DNA of 64,000 nucleotides, from positions 310,001 to 374,000 of the forward strand of contig NC_010529.1 in assembly GCF_000069785.1 (NCBI RefSeq), written 5' to 3'. This stretch comes from Cupriavidus taiwanensis LMG 19424. Lineage in GTDB: Bacteria; Pseudomonadota; Gammaproteobacteria; Burkholderiales; Burkholderiaceae. Under the pieces are notes generated by a model, which was not told the DNA's origin, did not search any database, and worked only from the letters and a program-made list of their open reading frames with translations. The translations under genes were made by a program, and so were the position numbers. How positions within the stretch are numbered: the stretch's first letter is position 1; every line of letters begins with the position of its first letter. Below are positions 1 to 11,210 of the stretch, piece by piece.

Positions 1-427
1 GGCCGGAATATTCATCTTTGTCGTTTTGTCAGGGGGGCGTTAAGAAATTTTCAGATTACAAGACTACGCTGATCCGCAAAGAGAATCAGATGAAAATCCG
101 AGGCGAGTTATGAGCGCCATTTAAGCTCAGATCGACGCGGTTCGGTTGGAAGCACGCGACGTCTGATGTATAAATTTCGGAACTGAGGCGCGGCGAGTAC
201 AATATGAGGTAAGAGAGCCGGCTGCTTGATTTGATGTTAGCGTTAGGAGCAATGCCTACCAATGGGGAAAGGCGGGGACTTGGTTCAGTACTATCTGTTT
301 CTTGTGTCAGTAATTCCTGATGTACTCACGTCCGACGAGATGAACTTTTGATAAATGTTCCCTAGAAGACGACCCAGGGGTAGTGGAGAACACATTCGTC
401 TCGGGGTCTATGTGGGATAACAGGTTC
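1..427. other. No gene recognised downstream of nodB
   Basis: I see no supportable coding region here. On the minus strand, which continues from nodB, there is no sequence resembling the start of NodC. A minus-strand ATG near position 15 opens a frame towards the left edge, but too little is visible to name it. Confidence 0.6.
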
Positions 428-1138
428 TTAGGCAGTCCGTACTGGATTGATCTGTCCGCGTAGTTTGGGCAGTGAGCTGATCACAAAGTTACGTTCCTTC
501 AACGCCGAAATTAGCCGAGGAAGCGCCCTCACGGTTTGCTCTCGTGATGCTGTGTACGGGCGTGATGCCAATTCGTTCGGTGGACTGCCATCATGCAATA
601 GCACGATTGCCCCCGGCTCTACGGTCGCCAAGACCGTATCGACAATCAGATCAACTCCCGGGCGGGCCCAATCTTGAGGGTCTACCGACCAGTGAAGCGG
701 TGTAAGACCTGCATTCATTCCTTCGACGCATACTTCAGGAGTCCATATTCCATACGGTGCACGCAAGAAACGCACAGCTAGGCCAGGGGAGGCCTTGGTG
801 ATGATTACATTCGTATCGAGTATTTCGCGTCGCAACACATCGCGGTTGCATTGGGACAGATCGAGATGCGTCATCGTGTGGTTGGCAACTTCGTGTCCAT
901 CGGAGATCATTCGCCGAATTAGCTCCGGATGTTCCGCTGCGTATGCTCCGAGGACGAAGAACGTGCCGGGGACATGAAATTGGCGCAATATGTCCAAGAT
1001 CTTCGGTGTCCATGTCGGATTCGGCCCGTCATCGAATGTAAGAAAAACCTTACGTGGTTTGACTTTGGCATCACGTTCTCGAATTTTCCTCGGCCAAGAC
1101 AAACGTTCCGATGGTTCGCTGTGCACCTTTTCAGCCAT
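428..1138 (-). CDS. nodB: Chitooligosaccharide deacetylase NodB
   Basis: NodB removes the N-acetyl group from the non-reducing end of the chitin-oligosaccharide backbone of Nod factors, in the cytoplasm. The 236-residue product has the polysaccharide deacetylase (NodB homology) domain: the TFDDGPN metal/catalytic motif at about residues 35-41, the NHTMTH zinc-binding His motif at about 86-91, and later RAPYG and LHDG motifs. It is slightly longer than typical NodB, the extra residues lying before TFDDGP. It is transcribed away from nodD and preceded by a nod box on its own strand, so flavonoid-NodD control is expected. An AAGGT stretch precedes the ATG. nodC is not immediately downstream within the window. 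Confidence 0.95.
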   Translation of the reverse strand: MAEKVHSEPSERLSWPRKIRERDAKVKPRKVFLTFDDGPNPTWTPKILDILRQFHVPGTFFVLGAYAAEHPELIRRMISDGHEVANHTMTHLDLSQCNRDVLRREILDTNVIITKASPGLAVRFLRAPYGIWTPEVCVEGMNAGLTPLHWSVDPQDWARPGVDLIVDTVLATVEPGAIVLLHDGSPPNELASRPYTASREQTVRALPRLISALKERNFVISSLPKLRGQINPVRTA

Positions 1139-1257
1139 GATTCGTTACGTTACCTTTGTGGTTTGCACGCTATGCCTTCGGTCTCAAAGTGCGCCGTCCG
1201 CAATGGGACACGGAGATCTGCTAATCGTTAGTCGCCACAACTTTGCGTCAGCGGCGC

Positions 1258-1305
1258 AAATTTGTACAATCGATTGTTTCGATATCAATCATCGATGATG
1301 TGGAT
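1258..1305 (-). promoter_or_regulatory. nod box (NodD-binding promoter element) for nodB
   Basis: Read on the minus strand, the element begins ATCCACATCATCGATG and continues through ATCGAAACAATCGATTGTAC, following the nod box consensus (ATCCAY...GATG...ATCNAAACAATCRATTT) closely. It ends about 120 bp before the nodB start and its other end is only 8 bp before the nodD start codon, so NodD bound here could also affect its own gene. Confidence 0.93.
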
Positions 1306-1313
1306 GGCTCCAT

Positions 1314-2246
1314 ATGCGCTTCAAAGGCCTTGACCTGAACCTTCTCGTCGCACTTGACGCACTCATGACGCACCGGAATCTGACAGCCGCGGCGCATAGC
1401 ATCAACCTAAGTCAGCCCGCTATGAGCGCAGCTGTCGCGAGGCTGCGAGACTATTTCAGTGACAGTCTTTTTGTTATGCGTGGGCGGGAGTTCGTTCCGA
1501 CTGCTCGTGCGATGGAACTTGCCGGTCCCGTCCGTGAAGCACTATCGCACGTCCAGCTCTCGATCATTTCGCGTGACGTATTCCTGCCATCTAAGTCGAA
1601 ACGACGTTTCAGAATTTGTCTTTCGGACTTCATGACACTTGTCTACTTTAAGAAGGTCATGAAGCGCGTCGCATGCGAGGCGCCTTCCGTTAGCTTCGAG
1701 CTATTCTTTCCTGACGATGAACCTGGCGAATTGCTCAGACGAGGCGATGTTGATTTCCTGATACTACCGGAGTTGTTGTTGAGTGATACACATCCCAAGG
1801 CGCGTCTTTTTGAAGAGAAGCTTGTGTGCGTAGGTTGTCCGACAAATAAGCAGCTGTCCCGAAGACTCGCTTTGGAAAAGTACATCTCGATGGGGCATGT
1901 GACTGTAAGGTTCGGACGTTCACGCCGGCCCTCGATAGAGGAGTTTTTTCTCCTTGAGCTGGGATTCAAGAGACGGGAAGAGATTGTTGTACCAACCTTT
2001 GACCTGATCCCACCGATGCTGTCCCGTACCGATCGCATCGCAACACTGCCACTACGACTAGCTCAGTATTTTGGCGAAGTGGTTCCTTTGAGGATTGTCG
2101 ATGTACCGCTGCCACTTTCCTCGTTTACGGAGGCTATCCAATGGCCTGCGTTACATACCGGCGATCCAGCAAGCATTTGGATGCGCCAGGTGCTATTGGA
2201 AGAGGCAAAAAGTTTGGCTAGTGTTGACGCGAAGAAGTCTGACTGA
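1314..2246 (+). CDS. nodD: LysR-family nodulation regulator NodD
   Basis: NodD binds nod boxes and activates nod genes when a host flavonoid is present. The 310-residue product is the normal NodD length. The N-terminus carries the characteristic opening [17 protein letters not shown] and a LysR winged-helix ([23 protein letters not shown]) at about residues 23-45. The rest is the inducer-binding domain. The start lies next to the nod box, typical of nodD divergently arranged with its target. nifA follows on the same strand after about 460 bp. Which flavonoids it recognises cannot be read from the sequence. Confidence 0.96.
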   Translation: MRFKGLDLNLLVALDALMTHRNLTAAAHSINLSQPAMSAAVARLRDYFSDSLFVMRGREFVPTARAMELAGPVREALSHVQLSIISRDVFLPSKSKRRFRICLSDFMTLVYFKKVMKRVACEAPSVSFELFFPDDEPGELLRRGDVDFLILPELLLSDTHPKARLFEEKLVCVGCPTNKQLSRRLALEKYISMGHVTVRFGRSRRPSIEEFFLLELGFKRREEIVVPTFDLIPPMLSRTDRIATLPLRLAQYFGEVVPLRIVDVPLPLSSFTEAIQWPALHTGDPASIWMRQVLLEEAKSLASVDAKKSD

Positions 2247-2709
2247 TAATCGATGTCCGGGCAGTCACAAGAGGTGCCAATTGTATTCAATCTCGTAGGT
2301 ATTGAGATCCCTTCAATCCAGCAGGGCACAAGTTTCAGAACTACGATGCACCGGCAGATGAGGCTCTACCCATACTTCGCGCGCTTTCTACCCCTGTTGG
2401 TGTGCAACCCCTCATATGAGGCGTTAAGCATAAGACGACCTCGATGGTCGGAGCGACGTCAACGCAGGATTGTGTTAAAGGCGCCGTTTTTTCAGTTAGT
2501 ATCCTATGCGCGCACAGAGAGGCGTTGTTGTCCTCCGTGTCCCTCCGACATCGCCACTGCGATATTGTCCGTTTGTTGACATTGTAGATGTCCGCCCACT
2601 TGGCGGCATCGTTCGAACTTGCCATAGCGCGCAGCAAACTAATGTGTCGTTGTGACCTAGTCGTGTTTGCTGACGGCGTTTGACGAGCCATCCCGGGGAG
2701 TTTAAATCC
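2247..2709. other. nodD-nifA intergenic region
   Basis: No credible gene is seen. The open frames here lack codon-like composition and recognisable motifs. The region must hold the nifA promoter, but I find neither a convincing sigma-54 site nor a TGT-N10-ACA site. A TTGACA at 2576-2581 has no well-placed -10 partner. Confidence 0.5.
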
Positions 2710-4341
2710 ATGCCGCATTTCTATGCTAACGATTTCGATTTGGTGTACGAGGTAGTGCAGACACTAGTTTCGTCGCGGGATGCTGAGCAGACGTTGGACA
2801 GATCCTTACGGCATCTTTCGTCTGCGCTAGGATGGCGCTCCGCCTTCATAGCCGTCGCGGAGCCGGGTGGATATCTAGCTGGTTTTTGTTCCACGGGACT
2901 TTCGGAGGGCTGGCGCGAGCGCGTACGCTTTCTTCCCGATGAGGGAGTCGTGGGCCGCATTCATTCAAGTGATTCGCCTATCATTGTCCCTGAGATTCAC
3001 GACGAACATTTTCTCGCGGACCGCTTCGGAACTGCTAATGAATTGGACGGTGATCATATCGCTCTCCTGGGAACTCCTATCCGGCATGAGGGCCGTCCGC
3101 TCGGGGTGCTGGTCGCATTTTGTGAGAATCGAGACGGAACGCGCGCCTTTGCTAACGATCTTCAACTTATGAAAGTTGTTGCAGCGCCGATGGGGCAAGC
3201 GCTGCTGCTTAATCGCGAGGCGATGAACAAGGGCGGTTACAGGGAACAGGTATGTAGACGTCCACAGAAGGAGCATCATCCTTTGCGCAATATAGAGAAC
3301 GCGGTAGGCCATTCCCCATCGATGCAGAGGGTGTTTGCGCAAGTCCATCAAGTCGCCCCGGCGAGGGCGACAGTACTCTTGCGCGGTGAAAGCGGAACGG
3401 GAAAGGAATTGATCGCACGCGCAATCTATAGCTTGTCTCGGCGTAATGATCAGCCATTCGTTTCGGTGAACTGCGCGGCGCTTTCAGAGACTCTCCTGGA
3501 GAGCGAACTGTTTGGCCATGAGAAGGGAGCGTTCACGGGGGCGCAATCGCAACGGAAAGGTAGATTCGAACTAGCGCACGGCGGCACACTATTTCTCGAT
3601 GAAATTGGCGATATCTCACCGTCCTTCCAAGCGAAGCTGTTGCGGGTTCTGCAAGAAAGGGAGTTTGAGCGCGTAGGAGGGGCCACGCCTGTAAGGGTTG
3701 ATGTGAGGCTAATCGTTGCGACAAATCGCAACCTCGAACGGATGGTCAAAGAGGGTGAATTCCGAGCAGATTTGTATTATCGCATTAATGTGGTAAGCAT
3801 TCGTCTGCCACCCCTACGTGAGCGCCGCGAGGACATCCCGGCTTTGGCGCAATACTTTTTAGATCGATTCAACCGTGACAACGGCAGGTCGCTGCGCTTC
3901 ACAGAAGGAGCATTGAGCGTGCTTTCGGGTTGCTACTGGGCCGGTAACGTACGTGAGTTGGAGAACTGCGTTGAGAGGACCGCGACGATGGCACTCCACG
4001 ATTCCATTGATCGGCTCTCATTCCTGTGTGAGATGGATAAGTGTCTAACCCAAGGATTGCATGACATCGAGCGCGAAGACGCCGTACGTCCGGGCCGATC
4101 GGCAAACGCTGCAGCGAGCGAGGAGATCACTCCTACAGTCTCCGTAGATGCAGGTCACGAGAGCGCCAGATTTGCCCTGCCCAGCAGGAACGATAGACCT
4201 CAAGGCGAGAGAGAGCGACTCATTTGGGCCATGGAGCGCTGTGGCTGGGTGCAGGCAAAAGCGGCGCGGCTCTTGGGTATTACGCCACGGCAGATTGGCT
4301 ACGCGCTGCGTAAGAACGGGATCGAGCTTCGCCGTTTCTGA
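2710..4341 (+). CDS. nifA: Nif-specific sigma-54 activator NifA
   Basis: NifA activates RpoN-dependent nif and fix promoters. Counting from the ATG at 2710 (543 residues), there is an N-terminal GAF domain, an AAA+ domain with Walker A GESGTGKE at about residue 226 and the sigma-54 contact motif GAFTGA, and a Fis-type helix-turn-helix at the C-terminus ([21 protein letters not shown]). Cys440 and Cys445 form the CX4C interdomain linker typical of oxygen-sensitive rhizobial NifA. The ATG at 2710 has a GGGGAG ribosome site 9 bases upstream; a TTG at 2680 in frame has none. An IS3 element begins only about 25 bp after the stop. Confidence 0.97.
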   Translation: MPHFYANDFDLVYEVVQTLVSSRDAEQTLDRSLRHLSSALGWRSAFIAVAEPGGYLAGFCSTGLSEGWRERVRFLPDEGVVGRIHSSDSPIIVPEIHDEHFLADRFGTANELDGDHIALLGTPIRHEGRPLGVLVAFCENRDGTRAFANDLQLMKVVAAPMGQALLLNREAMNKGGYREQVCRRPQKEHHPLRNIENAVGHSPSMQRVFAQVHQVAPARATVLLRGESGTGKELIARAIYSLSRRNDQPFVSVNCAALSETLLESELFGHEKGAFTGAQSQRKGRFELAHGGTLFLDEIGDISPSFQAKLLRVLQEREFERVGGATPVRVDVRLIVATNRNLERMVKEGEFRADLYYRINVVSIRLPPLRERREDIPALAQYFLDRFNRDNGRSLRFTEGALSVLSGCYWAGNVRELENCVERTATMALHDSIDRLSFLCEMDKCLTQGLHDIEREDAVRPGRSANAAASEEITPTVSVDAGHESARFALPSRNDRPQGERERLIWAMERCGWVQAKAARLLGITPRQIGYALRKNGIELRRF

Positions 4342-4427
4342 TGGCAGAATATCGCTGCCTGCGGTGGTCTAATGTCCTTGGACAGGTCGATAGGAGGATA
4401 ATCCGTAATCGACGAGTGAAAAGATAG

Positions 4428-5440
<1,013 letters not shown>

Positions 5441-5721
5441 GGCCTGTCAGTTTTTTTGTGTGCAGGGCAGGTAAAGGCTCACCGTCGATGGAACGGTGAG
5501 CCAGCAATATCTTAACGATAAGGGTGGGTGAAGCGTTCCTCGTAGAGGATCGCAAACTGGTTCATGGCAGCCTTCCAGTCATGGGTTGAACTGCCCCACT
5601 TCACCGTGATGTTTCGCAGCGCCAGCCACAGCAGCTTGGTCGCCGCCTCGTCGCTGGGGAAGTGACCGCGCGTCTTGATGATCTTGCGCAGCTGCGCGTT
5701 GATGCTCTCGATCGCGTTGGT

Positions 5722-7248
5722 AACCGGCATGATAGGAACCGGTGCCCTTCCTCTCCTCACCGTGTAACTTGGTGTATGGTTCGACCATCCGGGACAGGGG
5801 CACCGGGGAGCACTTCGGGTGGGCAGGCCGTTCATATACGTTGAGCTGCGAGCTCGTGTTAGTAGTTGGCCGCCCCTGCGACCCGCCCGGTTGCGCTGCG
5901 AGCGCGAATCCGTAGTTGTCGTGCTGTCCCACCGGCTCCCATTTGCGATGTTTCCCATGGGAGACGCCAATGCGAGTGATAGGACTGGATGTATCGCGAT
6001 CGGTGGCCGAGATCGCCTATTTGGAGAATGGCCGGCTACGCGCCGGCGGGCGCGTCGGACTGCGACGCGACGAGCTGGAACACTTTGCTGCCAAGCTAAA
6101 GCCCGACGACCACGTGGTACTCGAGGCGACCGGCAACACGATCGCCATCGCGAACGTGCTGACAGGTCATGTCGGCAAAGTGATTGTCGCCAACCCGTTG
6201 CAAGTCCGCCTGATCGCAGAAGCGCGCGTCAAGACGGATAAGATCGATGCCGCGATCCTTGCGCAACTCTATGCGAGTGGCTTCCTGCCCGAGGTGTGGA
6301 TTCCAGACGAGGCCACGCAAGCGATGCGACGGCAGGTGTCGCGCCGCGCCCAGATCGTGCGGCAGCGGACGCGGCTCAAGAATGAGATTCACGCTGTCCT
6401 TGCCGCACATCTCATCGCACGGTGTCCTGCGACAGACCTGTTTGGCAAGAAAGGGCGGGCCTGGCTGAGCCTTCAGCCGCTACCCATGGACGAGCGCATC
6501 GGGATTGACCAGCGGTTGCATGAGCTCGACAGGCTGGCAGAGAATCTGCAGCAGGTTGAGCGCGTCCTGGCCCAATCCGCTATTCAGGACGACAGGCTGC
6601 GCAAGCTGCTGACCATCACCGGCATCAACACCACCGTTGCGATCGGGTTGATCTCGGCCATTGGCGATATCGCTCGCTTTCGTTCGCCGCAGAAACTGGT
6701 CAGCTACTTTGGCCTCAATCCTTCGGTCTACCAATCCGGCTTGCAGCCAGCAAAGCACGGACACATCAGCAAGCGCGGACGTTCCTATGCGCGTGCCATG
6801 CTGGTCGACGCTGCCTGGGCCGCAGCCCAAACGGCCGGCCCCGTCCGAGCCTTCTTCCTTCGTATCCGGGATCGTCGCGGTCAGCAGATCGCGGCTGTTG
6901 CCACGGCACGCAAGGTGGCGATCATCGTGTGGCACGTCCTCACGCGTAACGAAGCCTTCGCCTGGGATCGCCCGGCGCTGACTGCGCGCAAGACCCGTGA
7001 GCTGGAACTGCAGGCAGGCATGCCTGCGCGTCGCGGTAGCCGCAAGGGGTCTGCCGCCGCCTACAATCTGAAGTCCGTCCGGGATCTGGAGCGTGCGGCA
7101 GGCGAACAAGCTGAGCACGCTTACCAACGGCTGTTCTCGCGCTGGAAGCAAGCGCGACCGCAGGCAAGTGCGGTACGCGCTCCGTGGCCACCAATACGGA
7201 CGCCATAAACGAGCGAAAGCACACCACGCGCTTGTCAACTTCATCCGT
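5722..7248 (+). mobile_element. IS110-family insertion sequence, apparently intact
   Basis: Joining 5721 to 7249 restores the IS256 transposase reading (ATT TAC ACG ACC AAC on the minus strand), which fixes the limits of this insertion to within two or three bases. There is no clear target duplication, as usual for IS110. Confidence 0.82.
5970..7208 (+). CDS. IS110-family DEDD transposase
   Basis: The 412-residue protein has the N-terminal DEDD (RuvC-like) catalytic domain: Asp in GLDVSR, Glu in LEATGN, and the two Asp in KTDKIDA. The C-terminal IS116/IS110/IS902 domain follows (LLTITGINTTVAIGLISAIGDIARF, then SYFGLNP). The ATG at 5970 is preceded by GGGAGACG; an earlier in-frame start at 5916 lacks this and is not conserved. 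The gene appears complete and could be active. Confidence 0.92.
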   Translation: MRVIGLDVSRSVAEIAYLENGRLRAGGRVGLRRDELEHFAAKLKPDDHVVLEATGNTIAIANVLTGHVGKVIVANPLQVRLIAEARVKTDKIDAAILAQLYASGFLPEVWIPDEATQAMRRQVSRRAQIVRQRTRLKNEIHAVLAAHLIARCPATDLFGKKGRAWLSLQPLPMDERIGIDQRLHELDRLAENLQQVERVLAQSAIQDDRLRKLLTITGINTTVAIGLISAIGDIARFRSPQKLVSYFGLNPSVYQSGLQPAKHGHISKRGRSYARAMLVDAAWAAAQTAGPVRAFFLRIRDRRGQQIAAVATARKVAIIVWHVLTRNEAFAWDRPALTARKTRELELQAGMPARRGSRKGSAAAYNLKSVRDLERAAGEQAEHAYQRLFSRWKQARPQASAVRAPWPPIRTP

Positions 7249-8250
7249 CGTGTAAATGATCTTGCGGATCGCCGGCGGGAACGTAAAGAACGGGATCACC
7301 TGATCCCAGGCGCGACGCCAGGATGCGCCGATCGGTGCATACCGCCGACCCCATTCCCCGTTCTCGAAGGCCGCCAACTCGGCCAGCGCGGCCTCGACGG
7401 TGGGGGCCGTGTACACGGGCTTGAGCGCCGCCGCCACGGCGCGGCGCTCCTTCCAGTTGGCGTACTCCAGGCTGTTGCGGATCAGATGCACGATGCAGGT
7501 CTGCAGGGTGGTGTTCGGGAACACCGCGGCCAGGGCCTGTTCCATGCCCTTAAGGCCATCGGTCACCGCGATCAGGATGTCTTGGGTACCCCGGGTCTTC
7601 AGGTCGTTGAACACCTTCATCCAGAACTTGGCGCCTTCGGTGCTCTCGATCCACAGGCCCAGGATGTCGCGCGTGCCGTCGGGCAGCACGCCCAAGGCCA
7701 GGTAGACGGCCTTGTTGCGCACCACGCCGTCCTCGCGCATCTTGACGCGCAGCGCGTCGAAGAACACCACCGGGTACATCACCTCCAGCGGACGGGCCTG
7801 CCAGGCGGTCACCTCGTCCATGACCGCATCGGTCACCGAACTGATGAATTCGGGCGAGACCTCGGTGCCGTACTGTTCGGCCAGAAACGCCTGGATCTCG
7901 CGCAAGGTCATGCCGCGCGCATACATGGCGATGATCTTGTCGTCGAACCCGGTGAAGCGCCGCTCGTGCTTGGAATCAGGATCGGATCAAAGCTGCCGTC
8001 GCGATCGCGAGGGATGTCTAACCGCAGCGGCCCGTCGTCGGTCAGAACCGTCTTATTACTTGACCACTACAGCCTGGGTGCTTCCCTACACCTATGACAA
8101 AAGTTTGTGACAACTCAACGCATTGGTCTACCCTCGAGGAACTTCAAAGTGTCGGGATCGATTCCAACTCTGCGACAGGAGCGGCCATCCACGACAGTCG
8201 CGGGAGCGGGCGTGTAGGGCTGCATAACGGTAAATGCATGGCTGCGACGA

Positions 8251-8266
8251 TGGTACGCAACTTGCT
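8251..8266 (+). promoter_or_regulatory. Sigma-54 promoter of nifE
   Basis: TGGTAC-GCAAC-TTGCT matches the -24/-12 consensus TGGCAC-N5-TTGCW with one mismatch. Its position, 35 bp before the ATG at 8301, supports that ATG as the true nifE start. I find no TGT-N10-ACA NifA site between it and the IS256 remnant. Confidence 0.85.
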
Positions 8267-8300
8267 GATCTTCGCGAACCGCAGAGCGTATGGAGCCGTT

Positions 8301-9671
8301 ATGTCGCGAAAGGCGAGGGCTGCCGATCTTTTTGACCAACCGAATTGTGCGAAGAACCGGGCCAAGAGCGAGGAAGAGCGAAAGCTGGGCTGCTCAAGGC
8401 AGCTTTCACCGGGCGCGGCCGCTGGGGGCTGCGCTTTCGATGGGGCAAAAATTGCACTTCAGCCTGTAGCTGACGTGGCGCACCTCGTGCATGGACCAAT
8501 CGCATGCGAAGGCAACTCTTGGGACAACCGCCAGGCGGCCTCATCAGGGCCGACGCTCTATCGCACTGGCTTCACGACTGACATCAATGAGTTCGACGTG
8601 ATCTACGGGGGTGAACGACGTCTATTCCGTAGCGTCCGCGAGATCATTGAAAAGTACAATCCACCTGCGGTCTTTGTTTATCAAACGTGTGTTACTGCGT
8701 TAATCGGCGATGACATAGATGCAGTGTGCAAGCAGGCTTCAGTAGAATTCAGTAAGCCAGTTATACCGGTGCACGCGCCTGGGTTCGCTGGATCAAAGAA
8801 CCTCGGCAATAAGCTTGGCGGCGAGGCGCTTTTGAATTATGTGATAGGTACCCGTGAGCCGGCATATACAACGCCCACAGACATCAACGTAATCGGCGAG
8901 TACAACCTGTCAGGCGAGTTATGGCAGGTAAAGCCGCTCTTGGACGAACTTGGCATCCGTCTTTTGTCGTGTATAACTGGCGATGGCCGGTACAGCGATA
9001 TTGCGAGCGCGCATCGGGCCAGAGCAAACATGGTGGTCTGTTCGAAGTCCATGGTCCATGTGGCAACTAAGATGCAAGAGCGTTATGGGATTCCATACCT
9101 TGAGTGCTCATTCTACGGAATTGGCGACACAAGCAACGCTCTCCGCCAGATCGCGAGTCTGTTGGTGCAGCGAGGGGCATCTGGAAAGCTGTTAGACAGT
9201 ACAGAGCGCCTGATTCAAGCTCAGGAGGAGCGGGCATGGGAGCGGATTGCCACGTACCGTGCGCGTCTTGAAGGTAAACGGGCGCTGCTAATCACAGGTG
9301 GCGTGAAATCATGGTCAGTTGTGGCTGCGTTACAGGAGGCCGGCTTAGAAATCATTGGCACAAGCGTGAAGAAGAGTACCAAGGAAGACAAAGAAAGAAT
9401 CAAAGGGATCCTCGGACAGGACGCGCTCATGTTCGATAACATGACGGCGCGCGAGATGTACAAGCTATTGCACGATGCAAAGGCCGACATCATGCTGTCT
9501 GGTGGGCGCTCACAGTTTATCGCATTGAAGGCGCTTATGCCTTGGCTTGACGTAAATCAAGAACGTCATCATCCGTATGCCGGGTATGAAGGGATCGTGG
9601 AGTTGATCCGAGAGATAGAGCGTACTATTTACAACCCGGTGTGGCAACAGGTGCGAATCCCAGCGCCGTGA
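8301..9671 (+). CDS. nifE: Nitrogenase FeMo-cofactor scaffold subunit NifE
   Basis: NifE pairs with NifN to form the scaffold on which the NifB cofactor is matured to FeMo-co. The 456-residue product carries conserved NifE blocks: GCSRQLSPGAAAGGCAFDGA, HGPIACEGNSWDNR and QTCVTALIGDDI. The ATG at 8301 has GGAG five bases upstream and follows the sigma-54 site; a longer in-frame opening from 8094 would start before the promoter and is rejected. nifN follows after 132 bp. Here nifEN is separated from nifHDK by about 12 kb, unlike the contiguous nifHDKEN order in many diazotrophs. Confidence 0.96.
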   Translation: MSRKARAADLFDQPNCAKNRAKSEEERKLGCSRQLSPGAAAGGCAFDGAKIALQPVADVAHLVHGPIACEGNSWDNRQAASSGPTLYRTGFTTDINEFDVIYGGERRLFRSVREIIEKYNPPAVFVYQTCVTALIGDDIDAVCKQASVEFSKPVIPVHAPGFAGSKNLGNKLGGEALLNYVIGTREPAYTTPTDINVIGEYNLSGELWQVKPLLDELGIRLLSCITGDGRYSDIASAHRARANMVVCSKSMVHVATKMQERYGIPYLECSFYGIGDTSNALRQIASLLVQRGASGKLLDSTERLIQAQEERAWERIATYRARLEGKRALLITGGVKSWSVVAALQEAGLEIIGTSVKKSTKEDKERIKGILGQDALMFDNMTAREMYKLLHDAKADIMLSGGRSQFIALKALMPWLDVNQERHHPYAGYEGIVELIREIERTIYNPVWQQVRIPAP

Positions 9672-9736
9672 AATAACGGAGGTGAAGTCGACTGGTCAAA
9701 AGATTCGCGGCACAGCTAATGTACTCGGAATACTAA

Positions 9737-9778
9737 GCCGCCACAGAATCCAGGAAGTACATCTCTACGCGTGGCGGC
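9737..9778. other. nifE-nifN intergenic inverted repeat
   Basis: GCCGCCAC (9737-9744) and GTGGCGGC (9771-9778) are perfect 8-bp complements separated by 26 bp. There is no T-run, so a transcript-processing or stability hairpin is more likely than a terminator. Confidence 0.45.
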
Positions 9779-9803
9779 GGTCTAGGAAAGTGAGGAGACC
9801 ATT

Positions 9804-11111
9804 ATGGCTATCGTGATCCAATCTGAAAAAGCCTGCACGGTAAACCCGTTGAAGACTAGCCAGCCGCTCGGCGCTAGCTTTGCGGCTATGGGGCTTGAGG
9901 CCTGTATGCCCGTATTGCACGGCTCACAAGGTTGCACGTCGTTTGCCTTGGTTTTGCTGACGCGACATTTCAAGGAAGCAATCCCGCTGCAGACTACCGC
10001 AATGGATGAAATCTCTGCGGTTTTGGGCGGATACGATAATGTCGAGACGGCATTGCTTAACATCCGAAAGCGCGAGGCGCCGAGAATCATTGTGGTCTGT
10101 TCAACAGGTCTCACCGAGACCAATGGCGAGGATCTCGATGGTCATCTAAGAGCTATACGCAAAGGTAATCCAGAACTTTTCAATACAGAAATTGTGTATG
10201 TCTCGACGCCAGATTATGTTGGCGCTTTCGAGGACGGCTACAGCAAAGCTGTGGTGGAGATTGTCATGGAGCTGGTAGAGCCGCTGCCTGCTATTTATCG
10301 ACAAATTAGCGTGTTGCCGGGAAGCCATTTATCGCCGCGCGACGTTGAAGAACTACGCGTGATAGTCCAGTCATTTGGCCTAGACCCAATAATCCTCCCT
10401 GACATTTCCGGTTCGCTCGATGGCCACTTTGATTCAGAATGGCGTGGCGTAACGCGGGGCGGAACCACGCTCGAACAAATCCGCGCTGCTGGGGCATCTT
10501 CTTTCACAATTGGCATTGGAGAGCAGACTCGTGCTGGTGCGCGAGCGTTACAGGAAATATGTGGCACGCCATTTGAAATCTTCGAACGTCTCACGGGTCT
10601 AGAACCTAACGATCGATTATTGCGGCTTCTCGCGCAGTTGTCAGGGCGAGCCATTCCAGAGAAGTATCGTCGGCAGCGTGAACAACTTCTGGATGCAATG
10701 CTGGACAGTCACTTCTATACGGGGGGTATAAAGGTTGCGATTGGTGCAGATCCGGACATGCTCCTTTCGGTTGGGTCACTGCTGCACGAGCTAGGGGCAG
10801 AACTATCAGTCTGCGTCAGCACGACCCCATCTCCAGCGCATGCGCTTTTGCCCGCAAGCGAAGTAGTGCTGGGCGACTTGGAAGACATGGAACGTGCGGC
10901 TGGCAATTGCGACGTGCTAATCACTCACTCGCATGGCCGCCAAATGGCTGCGCGACTCGGTAAGCCGCTGATGCGCGTAGGCTTCCCCGTATTCGACCGC
11001 GTCGGAAATGCACATCGATGTCAGATAGGATATCGAGGCACGATGGACCTGATTTTCGAGATTGCAAATCTGATGCTCGAGCGAATCCAGTTCCGCGCAC
11101 CGAAGGATTAG
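9804..11111 (+). CDS. nifN: FeMo-cofactor scaffold subunit NifN
   Basis: The 435-residue protein is the NifK-like half of the NifEN scaffold. Typical features are the NPLKTSQPLGASFA opening, HGSQGCTSFALVLLTRHFKE (P-cluster-type Cys region) and CSTGLTETNGEDLDG. A GAGGAG ribosome site lies at 9790-9795. It sits between nifE and the nifX fusion and is expected to be on the NifA-dependent nifE transcript. Confidence 0.96.
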   Translation: MAIVIQSEKACTVNPLKTSQPLGASFAAMGLEACMPVLHGSQGCTSFALVLLTRHFKEAIPLQTTAMDEISAVLGGYDNVETALLNIRKREAPRIIVVCSTGLTETNGEDLDGHLRAIRKGNPELFNTEIVYVSTPDYVGAFEDGYSKAVVEIVMELVEPLPAIYRQISVLPGSHLSPRDVEELRVIVQSFGLDPIILPDISGSLDGHFDSEWRGVTRGGTTLEQIRAAGASSFTIGIGEQTRAGARALQEICGTPFEIFERLTGLEPNDRLLRLLAQLSGRAIPEKYRRQREQLLDAMLDSHFYTGGIKVAIGADPDMLLSVGSLLHELGAELSVCVSTTPSPAHALLPASEVVLGDLEDMERAAGNCDVLITHSHGRQMAARLGKPLMRVGFPVFDRVGNAHRCQIGYRGTMDLIFEIANLMLERIQFRAPKD

Positions 11112-11210
11112 CCCCTATCCACGATCAATACCCATCGCGCTCCGGAAACACCGGTGATCTGATCTCAAGGTTTCCTCCAGCCACTATGTGATCCTACAAG
11201 GAGACGGCAC

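Larger units (their letters stand above)
5441..8056 (-). mobile_element. IS256-family remnant, interrupted by an IS110-type element
   Basis: One terminus is preserved at 5441 (GGCCTGTCAGTTTTTTTGTG), sitting inside the IS3 orfB. The other end is lost near 8056, where transposase homology stops abruptly. The element is split between 5721 and 7249 by an IS110-type insertion. The left-over DNA abuts the nifE upstream region. Confidence 0.85.
5512..8056 (-). pseudogene. IS256-family transposase, split and frameshifted
   Basis: Reading the minus strand from 8056, the N-terminal part (TVLTDDGPLRLDIPRDRDGSF) is followed by a one-base deletion at about 7971 that shifts the frame just before the KHERRFTGFDD region. 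The frame then runs to IIYTT near 7250. The missing continuation NAIESINAQLRKIIKTRGHF and the C-terminus ending RFTHPYR are found at 5720-5512. The first residues of the protein are also missing. The mutase-type transposase is therefore broken in three ways. Confidence 0.88.

Noticed and set aside
2253..2718. Open frames on both strands between nodD and nifA
   Set aside because: They overlap each other, have unusual composition and no known domain; probably chance frames.
8094..8300. Longer N-terminus for NifE (start at 8094)
   Set aside because: These codons include the sigma-54 promoter at 8251-8266 and do not resemble NifE; the ATG at 8301 has a ribosome site and matches the usual NifE start.
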